Shown: positions 31,904 to 43,470, numbered from the stretch's first letter. The stretch: 64,000 nucleotides of DNA from Taudactylus pleione (GCA_031769625.1 JAUIMM010000088.1:5595501-5659500); one strand, 5' to 3'. A program made the numbers and translations. Notes: generated from the letters alone by a model not told the origin.

Positions 31904-33243
31904 ATGGAGGACCAAACTTTCTCCGATAAAAATAAAATAGGGAAAGATCATGAACCACTTCCTCCTAGTGCTGAAGCTGCTGCCACTAGTCATGACATAG
32001 ACGATAACATGCCATCAACGTCGTCTGCCAATGCCGATGCCCAATGCCATAGTAGAGGGCGTATACAATCCCAAATGACAAAGTGCTGGAAAATTATCTT
32101 AATAAAAACATTTAAATCATCTGATGAGAAATGTAAACTTGCCAATATGCCATTTACGACACGGAGTGGCAAGGAACGGCTAAGGTCTTTCCCTATGTTC
32201 ATGACTAGTGGTTCAGCTTCACATGATGATGGAAGCCCTCCTCCTGCTACAAAGATCAAACAAGTTAAGCTGGCAAAAGCACAGCGAAGAACTGTGCATT
32301 CTAAGAAGATATCACAAATCCCCTAGGAGAGTCCAAGTGTGGTGGCGGTTGCGATGCCTGACCTTCCCAGCACTGGACGGGAAGAGGTGGCTCTTTCCAC
32401 CATTTGCATGCCCTCCGCAAGTGCTGAAAAGAGTACCCACAGTCCACTTGCTGATATACAAATTGAAGATGTCACTGTTGAAGTACAACAGGATGAGGAT
32501 ACTGGTGTAGCTGGCGCTGAGGAGGAAGTTGGCGAGGAGGATTGTGATGGTGATGTGGTTTGTTTAAATCAGGCTCCGGGGGAGACAGTTGTTGTCCGTG
32601 GGATGAAAAAGCCCATCACGGTCATGCCTGGGCAGAAGACCAAACATTCCACCTCTTTGGTCTGGCAATATATCCAAATCCGGACAACAACTGTCTTGCC
32701 ATATGTACCATATGTAAAGGTGAAATAAGTAGGGGTAGGGACGTTAACCACCTAGGAACATCCTCCCTTATACGTCACCTGCAGCGCGTTCATAAAAAGT
32801 TACTGTCAAGTTCAGAAACTTTGGCTAAGACCGTAAGCAGTCCAGGGACACCTAACTCCCTATGTCCTGTTGTATCCAAGCGCCTGCAAACCACACCGTC
32901 AACTCCCTCCTCGTCAATTTCCTCCTTAGTCAGGATCGGAAGTAGTCCTGCAGGCCATGTCACTGGCATGACTGACTCTCCTATCCGGGATTCCTCCGGA
33001 GGATCCCGCATTGCTACGCCTATTGCTGCCGCTGCTGCTGTTGCTGCTGGGAGTCATTCATCATCCCAGAGAGGAAGTTGGAACACCACTATTTTTACTA
33101 AACAATTGACCCTCCAACAGTCCTTAGCGAGGAGGATGAAGTACTACAGCAATCAACCTGAAGCAAAGGATGAGGATGTACACAACACTGAAGAGGGTGA
33201 GGAATCGGTGGATGAGGATGAGGACGACATCTTGCCTCCGTAG
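31904..33243 (+). pseudogene. BED-finger hAT transposase, copy 3, core deleted
   Basis: The start at 31904 (MEDQTFSD) corresponds to the start of copy 2. The first 140 residues end at a TAG (32324), after which the same frame continues through an acidic tract. A frame shift near 32670 precedes the BED finger (CTIC then H, five residues, H: all four ligands kept). A Ser/Thr/Pro linker follows, then TKQLTLQQSLARRMKYYSNQ, which corresponds to copy 2 residues near 265-290, and a direct jump to an acidic C-terminal end (DEDEDDILPP, stop at 33241). The whole catalytic domain, about 2 kb in copy 2, is missing. The remaining finger could in principle bind DNA but not catalyse transposition. Confidence 0.85.
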
Positions 33244-33295
33244 AGCCAGTTTGTGCAGGGCCAGATTAATTGCCAGCTTGTTTTGTGGGGGCCCA

Positions 33296-33360
33296 AACGA
33301 ACCAATCATTTCAGCCACAGTCATTTGGCAGACCCTGGCGCTGAAATGATTGGTTTGTTA
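33296..33360. repeat. Hairpin in the hAT 3' region
   Basis: AACGAACCAATCATTTCAGC pairs with GCTGAAATGATTGGTTTGTT across a short loop inside copy 3, just downstream of the coding remnant. It may be a terminal structure of the deletion derivative or a small nested element. Confidence 0.6.
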
Positions 33361-33878
33361 AAGTGTGCATGTCCTGTTTATACAACATAAGGGTGGGTGG
33401 GAGGGCCCAAGGACAATTCTATCTTGCACCTCTTTTTTTTCTTTGCATTATGTACTATTTGGGGCCTAGTTTTTCAAACTGCCATCCTGTCTGCCACTGC
33501 AGTGTCACTCCTAGATGGGCCACGTGTTTGTGCCGCCCACTCTTGTCGCTTAGCATAGTCATACAGCTACCTCGGTGCAACCTTTTGGACATAAAAACAC
33601 TATTGTGGGTGTGAAGTGTTCAGAATAGACTGGAAATTAGTGGAAATTAAGGTTATTGAGGTTAATAATAGCATAGGAGCAGAAAAACCCACAAATTCTG
33701 TGATTTTAGGTGTTTTTATGCTTTTTTTTAAAAAAATACAGATCCAAAACACAAAACCCAGAACCCAAAACACGGAAGGGTGGTTTTGGCAAAACCAATC
33801 CAGATCCAAAACACGAAGAAAGATCCAGATCCAAAACCAAAACACGAAAAGTGGCCGGTGTACACCCCTACTATAAGT

Positions 33879-34070
33879 CAGACATAAAAAAAAAATGACA
33901 ATGGAATATATTATGTATTTGTTTTAGTGAATTTCCTAAGCAGATCCCCATGATACATAACATTGATTTAAATGAAATTGGCATCAGTTGGTAATAAACG
34001 TAATAATGAAATTGAGCAAGCTGTCTCCTAAACTCCCTCACGGGAAAAGAGGAAATATATTAATAAACAC
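33879..34070. other. Short interval without features
   Basis: AT-rich sequence between the hAT target duplication and the SINE. Nothing recognised. Confidence 0.4.
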
Positions 34071-34406
34071 AGGCAGTGTAATGGTTAGCATTACTGCCTC
34101 ACAGCACTGAGGTTGTGGGTTCAATTCCCTCTATGGCCCTAACTGTGTGGAGTTTATATTTTCTCCTGTGCTTGCGTGGGTTTTCTCCATGTGCTCTGGT
34201 TTCCTCCTACACTCCCAAAAAATATACTGGTAGGTTAATTGGCTCCCAACAAAAAAGAACCCTAGTGTGTATGTGTGTGAGTATGTGGTAGGGAATATAG
34301 ATTGTAAGCTCCACTGGGGCAGGGACTGATGTAAATGGACGAATATTCTCCATAAAGTCCTGCGGAATATGTGTGCGCTATATAAATGAATGGTAATAAA
34401 TACATA
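34071..34406 (+). mobile_element. tRNA-derived SINE with L2-type tail
   Basis: The head (GTGTAATGGTTAGCATTACT, then GGTTGTGGGTTCAATTCC) has the spacing of RNA polymerase III A and B boxes, B box GGTTCAATTCC at about 34112. The body contains GTGGGTTTTCTCCATGTGCT and GGTTTCCTCC, conserved in L2-tailed vertebrate SINEs and L2 3' ends. It ends with GTAAGCTCCACTGGGGCAGG and GCGCTATATAAATGAATGGT plus an AT-rich tail. Mobilisation by an L2 LINE is inferred from the tail. The head could be mistaken for a tRNA gene but has no tRNA fold. Confidence 0.8.
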
Positions 34407-34729
34407 ATACCTGAATTGTTCAATAATTCTTCCACTCAATTAGCATACATAGGAGATTTCACCAAAGAATAATAATATAAAAAGTGCAGTCAGTTATTCC
34501 ATAAAAATGTGGAAAAGATACATCAATGAATACAGTTTGCAATGCAAATTGTACCGATGCACAGGAACAGTAAGAGCATTATGTGAAACATAGACCTTGT
34601 TAAGTGTAACAATAATGCCAAGTTTTATGCCAATGTGTATAGGTTTGCAAGATGAACGAGCAACATTTGCAGCCTGCGTCTAGATTTGCAGACCTATGCA
34701 AAATCTAGATTTCGTTTTTTCGAAGCAAG
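34407..34729. other. Short non-coding interval
   Basis: AT-rich; a TCTAGATTTGCAGACC...TGCAAAATCTAGA inverted pair lies near 34679-34710. No gene. Confidence 0.35.
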
Positions 34730-35175
34730 ATAATCACAATGAGATAAACGTATTGAGGTCAGCGGTGTATGTAGGTGAGAGTGTGAATGTTAGACCACAA
34801 AAGGTGACTTAACCAAAAGGTGATGGGGGGTGGTGACAAAGGGTGTTCTGGAAATGCAGACATGTCTGTCCGTCTGAACGCCGTTTCATGGACTTGCATA
34901 AATTAGTCACTGCGATTACATGCGCAGCTCTGCTTGTCAGGAGAGCTCCCAAGGTTGTGGCAGGTCAGACCTGCAGCAAGGGCAAGATGGCTGCTCCATG
35001 AGCGATGATGTTGCCGATATTTACTCATATAGGCGATGTTGTACGCATATGAGAAGGTAGCACTGGGCGTCTTTATGTTCAGGTAAGCTTTACAACCATT
35101 TGCATATATTCGCAGCTGCAATGCATATAAAATCGCAGCTGCAATCACATTAGCGTCTGTCTCTGAATCAAGCCC
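34730..35175. mobile_element. Harbinger-type MITE, partial
   Basis: The right end reads GTCTCTGAATCAAGCCC (ending at 35175), preceded by GCAGCTGCAATCACATTAGC. The interior segment AAAGGTGATGGGGGGTGGTG then CTGTCCGTCTGAACGCCG matches the interiors of 42058-42915 and 47820-48328. A left end was not found. Confidence 0.55.
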
Positions 35176-36850
35176 AAAGAGCAGGAGATCCCTAAGAGCA
35201 CTAGGCTTTACCATCCAGGGCAAGTAGAGCCATAAAGAGGAGACCTGCAGAGTAGGGTCTCCCCACCATGATTCCACCAATTCTAGACCAGTTGGCACCA
35301 GGACTGGTTCCCCATGTGAGTGGGGCCCACAAAAAAGTGCAGTAGGTCCCCCGTCTAGGGTACAAAAAGCCCTAGTAAAAATGCACTGGATCTTTGCTTC
35401 TGTCACGCTTGCCACTGGAGTATTGGAAGCAGAGGTCCGAGGTTGTGGAAAAATTTCGGAGGCAAGGGGCCGGAATATATGATCACCTCATCCACAGATA
35501 TTGGATGCTGACAAGACCTGATCAAAGGTGCAGAATCTAACCTGCTGGGAGGTGTTCACCAGTGACCCCTACCAATCGGGATATGGGTTAACGATACTGG
35601 ATCAGAACCTCTATACACACCTTGCTAATTTGCGAACGCAGTCAGACCATAAATAAAGACTTAGACGTGGAATCTGTGGTTCCAAAGCACAAGTGTTATT
35701 CAGGTAAAAGTTCAGACAGTAACACGCAATTGATCCATACACAATTTAGGCGCAAAAGGAAATAATACAGACCCAAGTACAGTATACATACGCAGCGCTT
35801 CCGGACACGGAGATAGGCATCAGCAAGGGACCCCTAGTCATACAGCAGTTCAGCACGAAGACTAAAAACTAGTGTTCGGGCACACATATTTATACCCCCA
35901 CAGAATAAACAGGACAATAGGGAAGTTTGTTGCTGATGTCATTGGTTCCCAGGGGAAAAGCATCTGTTACAGCACATTTACCAGGCTGGTTCAAATAGAC
36001 TCTCCCTGCCTCTAACAGCTGGGGGTCTTCCTCTTCACGCCCCCTGCAGCATCCTAACAGTTGTTACTAAAATATACATTTTGTTGCTTGTAGGCTCTGC
36101 GATCCATAACTTGAGTTTGCATGATGCGACCTCCCCACCGATAACACCGGAATACTGTAAAAAGAATACGCATCAGGACAAAACCAAACACGACTTGTTT
36201 AGCATGTAAAATACCATAGTTATCAAATATCTTTATTTCTCAGCATTTAAACTAACTGAACCAACTTAAATCATACACTTTAAAGCTTATTGAACCTTAT
36301 GTGTGAATATGTAATGTGTGGGTATTCAGGGTTTGATATAAGGACGCTAGTTAACTTGGGGAAGATGCGTGCGCATAAAGCTAATAATACAGCGGTTTCA
36401 TGCAAGGTCCTATGCATTCGCTAATATGCAACTAGTTAACAGCGCAATTGTGAGTATTAATGTGTTTATGAGAAATGATGAAAGATGCAATCGCATGTTG
36501 CTAATAGTAATATCGCCACATGTACTAAAGGGTGAGTTTATCTAAAATGGCGCTTAGGCGGTCATTCGCAAAATGGTATCTTGCGATCTCATTTCCAAAA
36601 TGGAGTCTTGCGGCCAGTCGTAAGATGGCGTCGCTGCGATTAAATTTTAAACTGAACTTGTCTCAGCCAATTATTCAGCGTCGACAGGGTATTTGCTGCA
36701 CCCAGCAAGCAGGTCGCGGTCCTTTGATCAGGTATCCAAAATCGGTGGGAATAGAGACTCACACAGATGGTGGCCTCAGGAATGTGTCTCTAAAGAGACA
36801 CTACTGAGCCACGAGATGGTACTTGAGGTACCCACAGGTTGAGATGGTAA
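35176..36850. other. Repeat-like stretch without coding content
   Basis: 35500-35590 is similar to 8700-8770 (AGGTGCAGAATCTAAC). The remainder, including the AAATGGCG/AAATGGAGTCTTGCG region at 36540-36620, shows no domain. A retroelement LTR or body containing the minisatellite downstream is possible. The frame 34903-35415 minus has no domain. Confidence 0.4.
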
Positions 36851-36859
36851 CACACTGTT

Positions 36860-37300
36860 GCACTAGGAGATGATATTATACCCACTGGCAGGGGTGTTCA
36901 GATGCACTGTTGTGCTGAGGGACAGCACTTGGAGTTGCACACAGGCACAGGTGATATGACACACTGTTGCACTGAGAAGTGGCACGGAGTTGCACACAGG
37001 CAGAGGTGATATGACACACTGTTGCACCGAGAAGTGGCACACAGGCAGAAGTGGTATGACGCACTGTTGCACTGAGAAGTGGCATGGAGTTGCACACAGG
37101 CAGAGGTGGTATGACGCACTGTTGCACCGAGAAGTGGCACGGAGTTGCACACAGGCAGAGGTGGTATGACACACTGTTGCACTGAGAAGTGGCACGGAGT
37201 TGCACACAGGCAGAGGTGGTATGATGCACTGTTGCACTGAGAAGTGGCACGCAGTTGCACACAGGCAGAGGGGGTATGATGCACTGTCGCACTGAGAAGT
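36860..37300. repeat. About 54-bp minisatellite, roughly eight units
   Basis: Tandem units of the form CACTGTTGCACTGAGAAGTG, GCACGGAGTTGCACACAGGC, AGAGGTGGTATGAC, one of them shortened near 37040. Three overlapping minus-strand frames (up to 159 codons) cross it; all are translations of the repeat and none carries a domain. Confidence 0.92.
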
Positions 37301-39040
37301 AGTACTTGCAAAGACTCGAGGGTAGTCACAAGGGAACCTGGAACGAGGACACGACTAGCATACAAAAGAAATGGCAAACATTGCTGGTACTTCCTGGAGT
37401 TCTGAGGCCGGATATATACCCATAGGTAGCAGTTGATAGGACAGCGTCAGCTGGCCAAGACCATTGGTGGAGATACTGTCACATGAGAAGTACAGTCATG
37501 GCAGCGCCTATGACAGAAAATACAATCTCCATGACACAGGGCCGCTCATGAAAATCCCATAGCTCCTAAGGCAGATTCCTCAGTGCGTTACCCGCAGCCG
37601 CACCTGACATCTAACTGCACGAGCAATCAGGGGAAGCCAGCACAGTGGTGAGTAATGGCCGATCCTAGGCTGAACCTGACAGCTTCACACCCATGAACTT
37701 TGGGTACAGAGATAAATACAAATGATACTATAATATCATTGTCTATAGGTGGACCACTAGTCCCTGCAAGGCTGCCTGTGCATGATGACACATTGGAGAA
37801 CCACAAGTGTCAGATATTTGGGTATCAAGGGCCTGCTGACACCTGTAGGCCAACAGAAAAATAATTAAAACAAAGAAAGGACACACACCATAGAAAACAT
37901 TCTTTATTAAATAAGCACTCCTCATATCCCTCATTTACCCATTTATTACTCACTTAATCCAATAGGATAGGTCCTCTTCTTTCCATGTAGGCATCCACGG
38001 TACTTGGCAAAACAAAACACATGTGACAGTGCTACTTTTCCCTTTGGACTCTCTCCATAGGAATGAATAGGGCCATACTGATTGGTCATGGCAGGCCAGT
38101 TCCCAGCTCTGACCAAACAGCGTGGCCCTATTTATTCCTATGGAGAGTGTCAAACTCGCAACCTATTACATTCAGCAAGTTTACTCTCAAACTCGCCAAA
38201 AACTTGCATCAAGTTCCAACGAGTTAATCTTGCCAAAAACTCAGACCCTATTATATTTACCCTTTAGATATCTTTCCGTTTTTGTCTATAGGTGTACTGA
38301 CTGGTTTAGCATCCTTTATTCCAAATTTCAATGTACCCTTGCTGGTCAATTGAAATGGTACAGTACCTGCTATGCTGTCTTGTACAGTATGATTATCAGA
38401 TCTTGCAACTGGTGTTCTAGTCCCAAGTCTTCAGCAATTCCTTTACATGCGTTATTCGGTCATCATGACCTGCAAGGAACAAGTCATCAATGTACACAAT
38501 TATAATGAATAGTTTGCCTTTTAACCATTTGTAGTGTGATACCCTGAGCACAGCTTGCAATTATAGCCTATGGGCCCTGTAATACTGGAGGTGTACTCGT
38601 GGTGGTGCTGTTGAGCACAGGAGAGGCATTCAGGCAGGTGATCAGTGTATTGGTTGTTGTGACTTGCGCAATTGCGGGCAGAGGTTGCCGAGGAGTGGAG
38701 CTGTGTGCATGTGAGGAGAGGATCACCTGGAGATCTGCGTAAGAGACTGGGAAGGCATCGTCGCTGAAGTGGAGCCAGAGCAGCTGTCCCAACATTTGAG
38801 AGAGAAGGAGGCAGTATGCAGTTCAGCGTTGTATTGCTGTGACTGCAGATGATTCTTGGAGGGTGAAAAACTACTAAATAAGCAGTGGAGATATGCTGTA
38901 CGGTTCTCAAAAAATCTGAATCCACCAGAATTTCATGAATCTGGACAGATCTGTGTCGCGGTTCTGATCTACTGAGGAGATCCGGATAAATCCAAGTTGC
39001 AGTTCTGATCTTCCCGCGGTTCTGAATTCAGATTTTAAAT
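37301..39040. other. Stretch without recognised genes
   Basis: 37780-37850 resembles 27930-27985 of the dispersed repeat (GGAGAACCACAAGT, GGGCCTGCTGACACC). A GGCCATACTGATTGG...TGGCCCTATT segment near 38070-38140 appears twice in inverted form (AGGAATGAATAGGGCC / GGCCCTATTTATTCCT). The rest is unassigned. Confidence 0.4.
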
Positions 39041-39208
39041 CAAAATTTTATGTTTTGGATTGCAAACATGACAAGATTTTAGCTGTTTTTAAAAACTCAA
39101 AGATTTTTTTCTTAAAAAAACAAGGTCCAAAACCATAACACTTGAGGGTGGATTTGCAAAAAGTAAAATAAGAATCCAGATCCAAAACCAAAACACAGGA
39201 GTCAGCAC
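39041..39208 (+). mobile_element. 3' terminal fragment of a BED-hAT relative
   Basis: AAGGTCCAAAACCATAACAC, then AATCCAGATCCAAAACCAAA and the terminal CACACATCTCTA, parallel the 3' end of copy 3. The preceding 38880-39040 sequence contains GATCCGGAT-like blocks as in the 5' ends, so this may be a strongly deleted derivative. Confidence 0.5.
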
Positions 39209-39421
39209 ACATCTCTAGTCAGAAAGGAAACATCCCACAATAAGTCTGTGCCACATCTTGCTACAGCATTTATTTGTGTAAAGAGGACTGCGCTTTGGTA
39301 AGTGCTAAAAGGCACTCAAAAGAGACTTTAAAATAAAACTTTTTTTATTTAAAAATATATTTTGGCCAAGGACATTACATCATAGCTCCTGCTTGTTCCT
39401 GCTGAAAAATAGCACAGTATG

Positions 39422-39451
39422 TACATATGTGTATATATATATATATATATA
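39422..39451. repeat. (AT)n microsatellite
   Basis: AT repeat directly at the mariner terminus, consistent with TA target use. Confidence 0.9.
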
Positions 39452-40050
39452 CGAGGTATGTATATTAAATAACGAGACTGATTAAATAACTCATCTTTAT
39501 TTATTGGTATTACAAATTTAATGTTTGTCCACTTCAATATACTCCCCATTTGTACTAATACATCTCTGTAGTCTTGTTTTCCACTAGTGGAAGGCATGGA
39601 GCAAATCAATTTCTGTTAGTTGTTGCAACATATCTGCCATTTTCTTCTTTACAGCATCAACTGATTCATAATGTGTCCCTTTAAGCACTAATTTAACTTG
39701 TGGGAAAAGATAAAAGTTGCAAGGTGCTAAATCGGACGAATATGGAGGATGTTCAAATATAGTAATGTGATTGTCGGTCAAAAACTCCTTCACAGAAAGT
39801 GCTTTGTGAGCGGGCGCATTGTCCTGGTGAGCAGGCGCATTGTCCTGGTGAGCGGGCGCATTGTCCTGGTGAAGAATGAAACCATTTTTCCACAGTTGCG
39901 GACGTTTCTTTCTGACTCTTTCTCTCAGCTTTTTCAAAACTTCCTTATTAATAATGCTGGTTAACTGTTGTGCCTTCTGGAACCCATTCTTGCAAAATTG
40001 CACCCATGATATTGAAAAAACAATCATACAAACTCGGCACTCACTTACTT
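39451..40050 (-). mobile_element. Truncated mariner element
   Basis: The terminus ACGAGGTATGTATATTAAAT at 39451 looks like a mariner inverted repeat next to TA repeats. Only the C-terminal half of the transposase remains; the sequence beyond about 40050 is unrelated and no second terminus was found, so the 5' half is deleted. Confidence 0.8.
39480..40027 (-). pseudogene. Mariner transposase, C-terminal part
   Basis: The frame encodes the second half of a mariner DD34D transposase: NGFILHQDNAPAH, then KEFLTDNHITIFEHPPYSSD, LAPCNFYLFP, and VKKKMADMLQQLTEIDLLHAF, continuing in a broken frame toward a TRLQRCISTNGEYIEVDKH-like end near 39530. The heptad HQDNAPA, which includes the second catalytic Asp, occurs three times in tandem through a 21-bp repeat (39806-39870). 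Counting from the last copy, 34 residues separate this Asp from the residue at the third catalytic position, which is Asn (LAPCN) instead of Asp. The first catalytic Asp lies in the deleted half. The protein cannot be active. Confidence 0.9.
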
Positions 40051-41366
40051 TTTAAACTGTAAATACAGAGAATGTTATATATAAAGTGCTGAAAATTCAG
40101 TTTCTGTGTGTGCAGGACATTCAACATTAGATGCTAATTTGTGCCTTCTTGTGGATTACAAATACATGCATGTAATAGGACAGTGACCACCTAGCAAAAA
40201 GGTACTCCGGCGAAAGACTCTGCGATCACTTATAAAGTAAATGACTGATCAGTCTGGGCGATATTTATGGCCTTTTGCACATTTTATCAAAGAGATTCTA
40301 TTTTGTTATGCTATACATACTGTATGTGTGAGAGATACTGCGTATATTCAGAATGTAATGTGTTGAAGTAGTTTAAGAATTGCATTTTATACCAAGTGAT
40401 AATAAGAGAAGTGCAGCAGCAGCAGAGGTTATACTATATTTTGATTGACGACACCATTGACTGGTTATACATCAGGAATTTAGTGCATATTAACATTATT
40501 GTATTTGTGCAGAATTGTATGTCATTTACATGGTGATAATTACTTTCTACTCATTCGCTGCATAGTCATTATTGTGTGTAGCTTCATGTCCTTTGTACGC
40601 TGATTCTTAGCTCTTGCATACCCTATATCATATTTTACTAATAAGTAATTTTACTGTGTATGGGCCCAGCCTCTCTGCTACAGTCTGGGAAGGAAAAACC
40701 AGTGGAGTCATTGCCAGAAGAAGGACGGTCCACTGGATTTCCCGTCTCTGCTGTACAGTACCATCTACACCGAACTTATCTGTGCCCACACTTCCACACC
40801 AGGTACCACAGTAGCACAAGAAATGGTCAGACTCTGAGCGTATAAAGTCCATTTCTATCAAAACAGCATCCAACTTTATATACCAGAAATTACCACTTGG
40901 CTTAACTCCATGTAGTGACTTTTTCTACAAATAAACTTTCTCCTGTAGGAATAAATTGTTACTATAATGTAGAAATACAGAAAGAAAATCTAGTTGGTAT
41001 AACAGTAGATCATGTAATGCAGATATGGCTATGACATGACATAGGGTACTGTACCTTTGAGTGTATCGTTTGGCAAAATGTCAGCCTTTGTAATGGACTA
41101 AAGATACATATGTGTTGAGTTGAGTTATTTTTGATGGTTTGTCATTTACTTGGTCTGTCTACAAAAGCCGTGTCATTGTCATTTATTGCTATTAACTTCT
41201 TGTCTAGTGCACTTTTCCATTGTGCGCAATCATTGCTGTTCTTTGCTTGTTGTATGTTTTCAGGTTCCTCGTATGCAAAGATTATATTCCAGTCTCTATG
41301 GTGGTTTGCCTTTATTCACTTTTAGAGATCTTATACTGTGCATTTGAGCATCCTCAGAACGAATAT
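40051..41366. other. Stretch without recognised features
   Basis: AT-rich DNA. Short frames at 40614-40873 and 41131-41347 lack domains or homologous copies in the window. Confidence 0.5.
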
Positions 41367-41715
41367 CAACTGTAGGTTAACATACATGCATGGTTCCATT
41401 CACAGGTATATCCAACAACTGTAGGTTCATATATATGCATGGTTCCATTCACAGGTATATCCAACAACTGTAGGTTCACATACATGCATGGTTCCATTCA
41501 CAGGTATATCCAACAACTGTAGGTTCATATATATGCATGGTTCCATTGACAGGTATATCCAACAACTGTAGGTTAACATACATGCATGGTTCCATTCACA
41601 GGTATATCCTACAACTGTAGGTTCACATACATGCATGGTTCCATTCACAGGTATATCCAACTGTAGGTTCATACAGTATACATGCATGGTTGCATTCACA
41701 GGTATATCCAACTTG
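41367..41715. repeat. About 48-bp tandem repeat, seven units
   Basis: Units contain CAACTGTAGGTTCACATACA, TGCATGGTTCCATTCACAGG and TATATCCAA. The minus-strand frame 41427-41711 is an artefact of the period. Confidence 0.92.
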
Positions 41716-42057
41716 AGGAATTATTGTGATGATGTGGTGTTAACTGCATTATACTCTGGCATTGATGAGCTTTTGATCATTTATGTCCCACCACCTGTAG
41801 CTTTTACTCTCAGTACAGCAGGCCTGATTCAAAGATGGCCGCAATGCTGATGTTTACGCAGTTGAGCGATTATAGGTGATTTGCGCATGTGACTGAGCTT
41901 CACTGCACATGCGTCAAATTTCTGTACCGCAAAAAATGTAGGCGTGTCTTGACCATTTTGATCGGTGTGTCACAGACTGCAACTGCGATCTGAAATGCCA
42001 TTACAATTGCTCCGCTTTCTCAGTTCTGGCCCCCATTCAGAGTAACCATCAGCATCT
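41716..42057. other. Possible partial Harbinger-type MITE
   Basis: GGCCTGATTCAAAGATGGCC at 41821 resembles a left MITE end, and the GCGCATGTGACTGAGC...CACATGCGTC block is like interiors of that family, but the right end (CCCCCATTCAGAGTAACC near 42030) is eroded. Confidence 0.45.
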
Positions 42058-42915
42058 TTGGGCCTGATTCAGAAGCGATCACTAATGCAACTACTTATGC
42101 AGATCGAGCGATTGTTAGCCATTGTGCATGCATATAATCTGCACTGCGCATTTTCTATGATCGCACTGTAATTACATACGCATAGAGGAATCCATCGCAG
42201 AGTGAGTGACAGGCTGTGAGCATTTGGGGGTGGTGATGGGGGAGTGGTCAGAAAAACGCTGGCATTCCAGTCTGTTTGAACGCCGTTGCTTGGGCATGCA
42301 AAAATTAGCCACAGCGATGGCATATGCAGCTTGAGAGCCCACTACGCAGGGGCATATTTATAGTGGGTGTATGGTGTGAGGCGCACACGGGCCTGCACAC
42401 CCTGTGCCCATATGTATTTTATACTTACCTTTCTGCCATCTTCAGAGTGCTGCTCTGCAGGGCCGGGCCAGTGCTGCAGAGCACAAAAATCACAGGGAAA
42501 ATGGCGGTGGGCATCTTCCCTGTGACACGCGCATGCGCAGAGAAGAGGGCATGTGCCGTAGATTCTGGTATTAAGCCAGAATCTAGTGCGCTAAGTGCTC
42601 TGTCAGAGAGGAGGGGCCCAAAACAAAGGCTGCAACAAAGGCCCTCTCCTCTCTTAAAACTCCCCTGCCAATACGTGCGAGGAGACATGCAGTGTCTGCG
42701 GCTGGTCAGACTTGGTGTAAATGCTGCGTACCTGTGCGATGTGCGCTGATGGTACAAATGTTTACACATAAGAGCGACATTGGACAGATGTGAGAAAGCG
42801 GTAGTGGGCGTCTTTATGGCGGCTGAGCTTTGGAAAGCATTAGCATATTTTCGCCTCTGCATTGCATGCAAATTCACAGCTGCAAACGTAATAGTGATCC
42901 GTACTGAATCAGGCC
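42058..42915. mobile_element. Harbinger-type MITE, subfamily 2, with nested sequence
   Basis: Ends GGGCCTGATTCAGAAGCG and TACTGAATCAGGCC, flanked by TTT. Shared interior motifs are GAGTGACAGGCTGTGAGC and AAAAACGCTGGCATTCCAGT. A segment at about 42348-42660, with GCATATTTATAGTGGGTG at its start and AGATTCTGG...CCAGAATCT hairpins, is absent from the sibling at 47820-48328 and may be a nested element. The 264-codon minus-strand frame across it has no domain. Confidence 0.65.
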
Positions 42916-43057
42916 TTTTGTACGCAATTGCTTCAATTTGTGAAGCTGCCGGTGGGCATCTCAATACAAATTCTGCGATCGTAAACACCAACACGAGAAA
43001 AGGAATGTATCTGTGTATGTGCACTAAAGGGGATGTAGTCAGCCTCGGTTTACATGC

Positions 43058-43470
43058 GGATGCTGATATCCCGACGCCTATCTTAATCCCGACACCAGAA
43101 AGCAGACGAGGTAAGTACGGGGCACCCATCCTCTTAGCCGTGGGAGGGAGGGTTAGGTTAGAGCAATTAGCGGGGTTAGCGTTAGGTTTTTTGGGGGGAG
43201 GGTTAGGGTCAGGTACCACTGGGGGGGGTTAGATTTAGACACTAAGGGGGGAGGGTTAGGTTTAGGCACAAAGGAGGGGAACTTAGGTTCAGGAACTAAC
43301 GGGTAGGGTTAGGGTTAGGCTACCAGAAAGGAGGGTTAGGGTTAGGGCCGGGGAAGGTATGTATACTTACCCGACCCCTGTCGGGATACCAACCTTCGGG
43401 ATGCCGCTGTCAGTATTCTGACAGGAGGCATCCCGACAGCCGGCATATCATACAGATTCCCACTAAAGAC
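43058..43470. mobile_element. Palindrome-ended element with telomere-like array, copy 1
   Basis: On the right GGCATCCCGACAGCCGGCAT then ATCATAC; on the left ATCCCGACGCC. Between them, 43140-43350 is a degenerate array rich in GGGTTAGG/GGTTAGGTT with longer GGAGGGTTAGG spacers. The right end, reversed, matches the left end of 46665-47520, so this copy lies in opposite orientation. Confidence 0.75.

Larger units (their letters stand above)
29547..33870 (+). mobile_element. Complete BED-hAT element, copy 3 (4.3 kb)
   Basis: 5' tip TAGGGATGAGCGGGTTCGGA and 3' tip GCCGGTGTACACCCCTA are flanked by CTATAAGT at 29539-29546 and 33871-33878, an exact 8-bp hAT target duplication. Order: a palindromic 5' end (TTCGGATTTCTGAAATCCGAA), a GGGGCTGGCTGGGCTGTG leader array, a roughly 160-bp tandem array (30010-31880), transposase remnant (31904-33243) and a 3' region with GAGGTTAATAATAGC. 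It lacks the catalytic core, so it must have depended on a transposase from elsewhere if it moved in this form. Confidence 0.92.

Noticed and set aside
34071..34140. Functional tRNA gene
   Set aside because: A- and B-box-like motifs are present, but no cloverleaf can be drawn and the L2-type tail follows immediately; it is a SINE head.
34903..35415. 170-codon minus-strand frame
   Set aside because: It starts in a MITE and continues into unassigned repeat-like DNA; no motif recognised.
36863..37377. Minus-strand frames up to 159 codons with repeated Cys/His/Ser words
   Set aside because: Direct translation of the 54-bp tandem array in three frames at once.
41427..41711. Minus-strand 94-codon frame
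   Set aside because: Lies wholly in the 48-bp tandem repeat.
42425..43219. 264-codon minus-strand frame, one of the longest in the window
   Set aside because: It crosses a Harbinger-type MITE, its nested insert and the telomere-like element; no domain and no reason for these to form one gene.
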